In this document: positions 58,701-64,000 of the stretch, in pieces
Layout of the letters: each line of letters begins with the position of its first letter
Numbering within the stretch: the stretch's first letter is position 1
Origin: Stratiolaelaps scimitus
Lineage: Eukaryota; Arthropoda; Arachnida; Mesostigmata; Laelapidae
Length of the DNA: 64,000 nucleotides
NCBI GenBank assembly: GCA_019614645.1
Contig: JABWDB010000006.1
Coordinates: 6,200,001 to 6,264,000 of the forward strand
Direction of reading: 5' to 3'
Notes under the pieces: model-generated
The model's database searches: none
What the model was told of the DNA's origin: nothing
Seen by the model: the letters and a program-made list of their open reading frames with translations, nothing else
Program-made: the position numbers and the translations under genes

Positions 58701-59705
58701 GGGGCGAATGGCTCTGAAACGAAGGCGCATTTATTGGCTGACCTTAGCTGGTATCAGGTAACAACACAGTCACGATGCCAAGAAGTGTAACTTGTTGCCG
58801 TTCGACAGGGCGCATGCATGCTAACTTCTCGAAGGGTGTGGGGTGACGAACTTCCCGCTGAACTTCTCGAACTTCTTCAACACCGTGATCAGGTTGGCGT
58901 CAACATTTCATTAGAATACGAACAGCTGTATCCTCGTCATTGTCGGATTGAACGAATATCACTTAACCGCCTCCCTTTCTGTTGCCTCGCCGTCCCGACG
59001 GCGGTCAATCATCGCTTCCCGGAATTCGCACCCAACATGTACACGAACGTATTCTGAGCGCGTTCATGCTCTCAAGCCATGAAAACGACATAACGTCAAA
59101 AGACTAGCACATGCCGACTGATGCTATATGTCGATATCGTAGACATTCATATAACTATGCGTCTGTGTCACAGATACACCGCCGCACACCATAACGCACA
59201 CTAATCGTACACTAATAACAAAAAACAACAACAGCAAAAATGATAACAATAGCTAGAATAGATAATAACATCTACGAAAAGCAAGGAACCGCTTCGTCCA
59301 ACCCAAGTGTCTTCTTTTCCATTTACGTCACCTGTCTTTGTTCGACGTAAACCTAAGCAAACTGCTGTAGACACACAAACACACACACAGACGTCGTAAG
59401 CCACCACAGCAAATGTGGACGATGTGCAAGCCGTCGCCGCCGCCGCCGCCGCCACCGCAGTTACCGTCACCGTGAATAAGAGCAGCACAGGCCCTCCAAG
59501 CTACCCATGGACGTACAAAACGTTCGATACTCTAAGAACAGCAGCAACAACAACAACGACAATAATAAATAAATAATCGCAGCAATCGATTTCCCATCGG
59601 ATAACGATGGCTATGGTACAAACACACACGACTACTTACCGTATTGTGTTTCCCGGTTTGCCCTTGGACTTAGCACGACATCGTTCACTGTCACACGGGC
59701 GGACA
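55737..59705 (-). CDS. Candidate three-exon minus-strand gene fragment, unassigned
   Basis: Putative exons 59705-59640, 57706-57578 and 55851-55776 join in phase. The first ends at a consensus donor (ACG/GTAAGT), the second runs from TTTTCAG to GTAAGG, and the third starts after CTATTTTAG and ends in TAA at 55778-55776. ATTAAA follows 34 bases later (55742-55737). The joined reading gives KGKPGNTIRTKSSRLMNQEL, then EIVGFIVKLAFTTVASKHEK, then WKIEVRRALRECLDDYCFGD and a short tail. I do not recognise it. Other frames of these exons are also partly open, so chance is a real alternative. The 5' end would lie in the GC-rich, CAG-rich block near 60 kb. Confidence 0.25.
56934..56960 (+). repeat. (CAG)n/(CAA)n run
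   Basis: Pure CAG units followed by CAACAA; one of many such runs between 56.7 and 60.9 kb. Confidence 0.85.
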
Positions 59706-61400
59706 CTTAAACAAAGTTTTCCTATAGTCACAGTTCGTGAACAACACAGTTGCTGCTATTGTTGTTGTTGTTATTGTTGTCGAAGATAACAAGTCGACTG
59801 TTATAGCTGTCGTATAGTAATCGCGGAGCTGTTGTTGTTGTTGTTGTTCTTCGTTGTTGTTGTTGTTGCTCAGTGCGAGGACAACATATCCATTCAGCGG
59901 GGGCCAACAAACTCACGAAGCGTACACTCTCGATACGCCAACGACACGAACTCACTCTAGCTGCTCTCTTACTCTCGGGATGTCTATCTATATATATGTT
60001 TCGATCTATGATCAGTGAGTGAGTGAGGAGTGTCTCTTTGCTTCTTCGCCGTCTCCGTAGCTCTCCAGTACGGCACGTATCGCCTTCTCTATCATCGGTA
60101 TCAATAACTCGCTGTGTATTCCCGCTCAATTCAGTACGATCTATGCAGCCGAATCGAAGCCACCAAAACGAACACAACCATGCACGGCCCCGTTTCCTTC
60201 CGTACTGACTCTTCGGGAGGAGCAACAGCAGCACCACCACCACTACCACCACCACCGGGCAGTAGCAGCATACAACATCAACCGACTGACTGACCACTGA
60301 CTGCTGCTGCGGAGCTGTTACTGCGACAGCGGCTCGAAGTCGACTCGACTTCTTCTTATTTGCCAGGGGAGCAGTAGAAAGCACAACAACACACACACAG
60401 CCACAGCGGCAGCAGCAACAGCAGCAGACAGTGAGCGCAGGCCGCCCGCAGCGACGACGACACCGGGTGTCTGGTCGCCGCCTGGTCGGTCTGTCCGTAC
60501 GTTCGTCCACCGCCGCGCCACAACCTGCCAGGCCGAACTGAGCTAGCTAGCGAGCGGGTGAACGAGCGAGCGCCGCTGGCCAACAGCAGCAGCAACGACA
60601 GCAACAACAACAATAAGATCTGGAGGTGGACGACGACGACAACGACGATGATGATGACGACGACGAGGAAAAAGACGAAGTGGCGTGAAAGAACGACCGC
60701 CTATGAGTCTGTACAGGAAAGCGGGCGGCAGACCAGACCAGACAGCACTCAGCCAGCCCAGCTAGCGGACCGAACCCATAAATGGTCACCTGGCCTACAC
60801 GCGATTCAAACAGAGACAGTGCTACAACCGCTAAATGCTGAACGGCATTGGGGAAGGGTGGGCAACAGTCGACGGGTGGACGTTGGAAGCAAAGGGCCAA
60901 CCCGTCCCGCCTTAGGAGAGGGATGAGAACATTTTGTTGGGAGGGTAACAGAGAATCGCGGAATAGACAAGCGAATGTTGGATGACTAGCTGGGTAGGTG
61001 GTTAGCGCGGGTCACGTTAGCTGGCCGGTCACGCTATCTAGCGGGCGGGCGAGTGCTGCTGAGCTAAGAGAATTTAAAAAGCGAAAAGCCCGCGTAAATA
61101 TAACAATCGATGTCAGAGGGGGTGGTGACATACAGCGGGCACGGCACGTTAACTCGCTGTTCTGGTGATATCCTTTGGGTTCCAGAAATGATCAGCGGTC
61201 TAAGATTGATGTTATACATACAATTAATTCATCGGATCAAAATTAATGGCTGTTTTTTGGTCTGTAAATAAATCGTATGTGACTACAGAAATTGAGACCA
61301 AGCCCATCCACTGCGAAACGAGAGAAAAAAAATCGGTTTTATCTATCTACAAGCGATAATTAGCTAATCATAACAATTGCATGACCTTAAACCGTCCATA
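57720..61400. other. GC-richer block of trinucleotide repeats, possible promoter or 5' UTR
   Basis: CAG, GCC, CAA, GAC and CCA runs (for example 58141-58168, 59434-59460, 59831-59850, 60231-60260, 60585-60665) create long open frames in several frames and on both strands. Their residues are runs of one amino acid, so I do not accept them as genes. The composition resembles 5' ends of genes elsewhere in the window. Confidence 0.45.
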
Positions 61401-62152
61401 GCTAACTATAAATTAGTTTGGTCAAAAAATAACATTTGCCAGCATTGCGATTTCATCAATCGGATTACTGTCCACAACTTTTTAGAACGTCATGTCCAAC
61501 AATATCCCTAACGAAGTTTATAGAGTTTAAGTTCTATATTTATCATAAGAATAATGATGATAAAAATCACCAACACGTGGTTAACAAAATCATTCAAGAA
61601 ACACTCGATGTTTCCAAGTATGACTCACATCCAGGAAGAACCCTCAACATTAATAAATGTCGAAGTTTATTTACACAATTAATATATATATATATATAAT
61701 ATGCGATAATAATGAATACATTCGAATTATACTATTACGTACAAGTGAGGAACAGTTACCTCTTCGTGTCCTGAACAGCTTCCTACATTGGAATTTTTTA
61801 CGGTATTGCTTACCCAACCCATTCAGATCTCAATAATCAACAATTTCCTTTCCGAGATCTGTTCTTGTTCGCAGACGGCTAAAATCAAGCTGACTTCCCG
61901 TTCAGCACAAATTCATGAGAAACTTGAGCAGATTAAACGTTGTGGGATCCGCTCCAAGATCAATCATTTTATCCATCCATTATATATATATATATATGGG
62001 CTTGGTACTCTATTTAATATACAGCTCACGAGAGTGGATGACATTTTCATGTAATTACCCGTGTCTCTCCCCTTGTTTTTGCATACATACATATCTATCT
62101 ATAATCGTATCCACCAATTCAGCGTGCGTAGTTGTTCTCAACCAGCAAAAAA
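61401..62152. other. Downstream flank of WDR82, no other gene
   Basis: Two plus-strand frames are open here (61436-61699 and 61788-62054) without recognisable domains. (AT)n tracts lie at about 61682-61699 and 61979-61997. Confidence 0.5.
62013..62018 (-). promoter_or_regulatory. Candidate poly(A) signal of WDR82
   Basis: ATTAAA on the minus strand, about 135 bases after the WDR82 stop codon. A variant signal in AT-rich DNA, so only suggestive. Confidence 0.35.
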
Positions 62153-62400
62153 TTAGGTGGTTTCTTCAAGCGTAGGTAGCCAGAACGCCATATTGTTGCA
62201 GGCGGATGCCAGCATCATGTATTTGGGATTAAACTGGACGCACCCCACGGGACCGGCATGCTCTGCTCTGAGCATTGCCAACTTGCTGCCAGTGTCTGCG
62301 TTCCACGCGTGTACACAGCCGTCGCTTGAGCCGGAGAATACGAACTGTGAGTCCGGACTGAAAGATGCCTCGAGGGGAATTCGTCTCAAGTTGGCAAATC
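62153..62400 (-). CDS. Wdr82: WDR82 terminal exon
   Basis: After the split Gly, [20 protein letters not shown] through [13 protein letters not shown] and TAA. The conserved final repeat is complete. Confidence 0.96.
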
Positions 62401-64000
62401 CTGAAACAGTGATCGGGGTGAGGGGAGCACATACGACACATAGGAGGTGTTAGAACAAAAATATAAAAAACAGTTACAGTGCATTCGATAGATTCGGCTT
62501 GACAGAGATGTGCAACAAAGGCACAGCAGATATAACAGCTAAATAGTAACTGATAACAGCTAACCTGTGAACTTCTGTAGGGAGTTGCCGTTAAAGGCGT
62601 CGACGAGATGTATGACGGTTCCATTTGTCGAGATCAGGATTGTCTTTCCATCAGGTGAGAACTTCAAGCCCGTCCAATCGAAATCTTTATCTTGTGGTAG
62701 CTTAAATGTGTTGAAGGGGCCCTTATCGAACGTGCGAAGGTCGTACAACTTGATCGATTCCGAATTGAGACCAACCGCGAAAATAAGACCCTCAGGGTCA
62801 AAGTTGCCGACAGGACGTCCTGTAGATTGAGCAGTGAAATAAACGCAGTAGTGAATTATCTTATTTATAATTTCGTAAGACAAGAGTATGGCAAACACGT
62901 ATCCAGTAAACGACAGCCAGTTTTAGTGGGAGGATCTCTTTATTGTTTATACACATAAATTAATATTCACAATTTAAATCGGTTCTGGCAGCGATTACTC
63001 GTTTATTATATCGACATAACGTGGTCAACCCGCCACTTTGAACAGCTCGATTTAGTACAGCTCACAGTTGTCCTGGGCGTCTTCATTTGTAGAAACGCGG
63101 TTTGGAAAATGATACATCGGGCCCTGTATGTGCGTTAACGAATGCAAGGTTCGACAGATGAGGGATTACTATTATTGTAGCCATTGTTAGGATTTTACAC
63201 CAATTGTAACAGACAACTCACCGTTCAGTTGCATGAAACCCTGACAGTTCGGCGATCGAACATCCCAGAGGCGAAGGGTTCTGTCCAGGGAGCCGGATAA
63301 GAACATATCATCAACGGGAGATGTGCACAGAGTAACAACCTTTTTACTGTGAGCCGGGAAATAGCGGATATACTTGTTGTCGTGTAATGATAAATACCTG
63401 CAGACAGTAAGGAAGGCAATTAGCTTTCATAATATAAAAATAATCTATAGTATTGAAAAAATGCAAAAACATTCGAAAATATACTTGTTCACAGGTACGC
63501 ATAGACTGCGAATGAATTATTACGTGCTGGGCGTAGTTCGAATAGAAATTTCCCTTTTTTATTAGGGCTGGGGATTTTTATTATTATTATTACAGAGCCA
63601 AAACGCTTTCTGGTTCTGAATAACCACGGCCGTACTAGAGCCCAAACTGAAACATCCTATTAATCATATGGACTGCATTATGAAAATGAGATCTTACGTG
63701 TCAAATTATAGGTATCACCATTGATGGTTAGTGTTATAGAGTTAGAGGGTGTCAGGAAATTCACATAACCTTGCGTTTAATTTTGAACAATTACACATAG
63801 TGTCTCAGAGATTTAGCATTTTTAAACTTAAATTCAAGGATTTAGCCGGGATTTAGTCGCGATGCAATCTCACAGGCTTACGTTATTTTTCTGAATACTA
63901 TATAGTGTCTCGGTGGAAGTTTCGTAACTATTTTTCCACGCCATAGAGTCGCGTGATGACTTTTTCAGCACTCTGTTGGTACCCTACCTTATGGTTTCAT
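62153..64000 (-). CDS. Wdr82: WD repeat-containing protein 82, C-terminal part (5' end outside window)
   Basis: Beta-propeller subunit of the SET1/COMPASS H3K4 methyltransferase, and of PP1-containing termination complexes, that binds Ser5-phosphorylated RNA polymerase II. Exons in minus order: 64000 (continues outside)-63988, 63397-63222, 62819-62565, 62400-62153. All joins are in phase, giving the last 230 residues of a protein that is 313 long in humans. Diagnostic blocks are [86 protein letters not shown] and [18 protein letters not shown] before TAA at 62155-62153. Donors are GTAGGG, GTGAGT and GTTAGC; acceptors are CTGCAG, CTACAG and TTTCAG. Only 13 bases of the upstream exon fall inside the window, but they fix the phase. 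The C-terminus ends two residues after the conserved propeller closure, as usual. Confidence 0.96.
62565..62819 (-). CDS. Wdr82: WDR82 exon, WD repeats 5-6
   Basis: Encodes [20 protein letters not shown] through [13 protein letters not shown]. Acceptor CTACAG, phase 1 donor GTTAGC. Confidence 0.95.
62820..63987 (-). other. WDR82 introns
   Basis: Intron 63398-63987 (590 bp) and intron 62820-63221 (402 bp). Both are AT-rich with no nested feature recognised. Confidence 0.85.
63222..63397 (-). CDS. Wdr82: WDR82 exon, central WD repeats
   Basis: Starts in the R/Y split codon and reads [19 protein letters not shown] through [11 protein letters not shown], ending in phase 1 at GTGAGT. Confidence 0.95.
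63988..64000 (-). CDS. Wdr82: WDR82 exon fragment at window edge
   Basis: Thirteen bases encoding the end of DETIR before donor GTAGGG. They join the next exon in frame to give [12 protein letters not shown], as in human WDR82 ([12 protein letters not shown]). Confidence 0.85.

Noticed and set aside
58818..59057. 79-codon plus-strand frame starting MLTSRRVWGDELPAELLEL
   Set aside because: Protein-like at first sight, but it contains a GAACTTCNCG internal repeat and has no splice sites or family. Not enough support for a gene call.
59728..60510. 260-codon minus-strand open frame
   Set aside because: It consists of runs of Cys, Val, Leu, Gln, Thr and Asn produced by trinucleotide repeats read antisense. 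Repeats without stop codons keep the frame open; there is no domain or start context.
62157..62830. Plus-strand frames over the WDR82 exons
   Set aside because: Antisense shadows of WD-repeat exons.
1..64000. CRISPR arrays, bacterial operons, prophage
   Set aside because: All regular repeats are microsatellites, SINE pieces or palindromes with no spacer-repeat structure. Introns and animal genes rule out prokaryotic DNA.

Overview
This window is animal nuclear DNA, not bacterial. The genes have GT-AG introns, two conserved animal proteins can be assembled exon by exon, and the rest is dominated by long (AT)n tracts, (CAG)n and (TAT)n microsatellites and dispersed retroelements. The protein relatedness and the BEL/Pao element suggest an arthropod. 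A mite or tick is my best guess from the microsatellite style, but the sequence alone does not prove it.

Layout. Positions 1-1600 hold nothing I recognise beyond a short repeat tail. A decayed non-LTR retrotransposon (about 1615-2340 and 4918-5138) is split by a gag-only BEL/Pao LTR element (about 2341-4908) flanked by a repeated 8-9 bp target. A two-exon gene at 8191-9801 encodes a small secreted eight-cysteine protein. It has a TATA box upstream and a long hairpin built over its stop codon. From 9.9 to 19.9 kb I see no gene.

The main gene is a complete fermitin/kindlin on the minus strand: ten coding exons from 36060 down to 19955, 674 codons, with every junction in phase. Its first intron is 7.4 kb. 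From 36.1 to 62.1 kb there is no gene I can name, only candidate exons: a signal-peptide exon pair near 44.8-45.1 kb, a three-exon minus-strand set between 59.7 and 55.8 kb, and a few start-codon-plus-donor fragments. At the right edge the C-terminal two thirds of WDR82 lies on the minus strand (64000 to 62153). Its 5' exons lie outside the window.

Repeats. At least eight pieces of one tRNA-derived SINE family are scattered through the window. Three carry a clear Pol III B box, and most carry a shared 3' hairpin. Three (AT)n tracts are enclosed by perfect unique-sequence inverted repeats, which makes them AT-rich palindromes.

The genes do not form a pathway. Kindlin acts at integrin adhesions, WDR82 targets SET1 and PP1 complexes to RNA polymerase II, and the secreted protein has no known role. 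No CRISPR array, operon, tRNA gene, rRNA gene or viral genome was seen.
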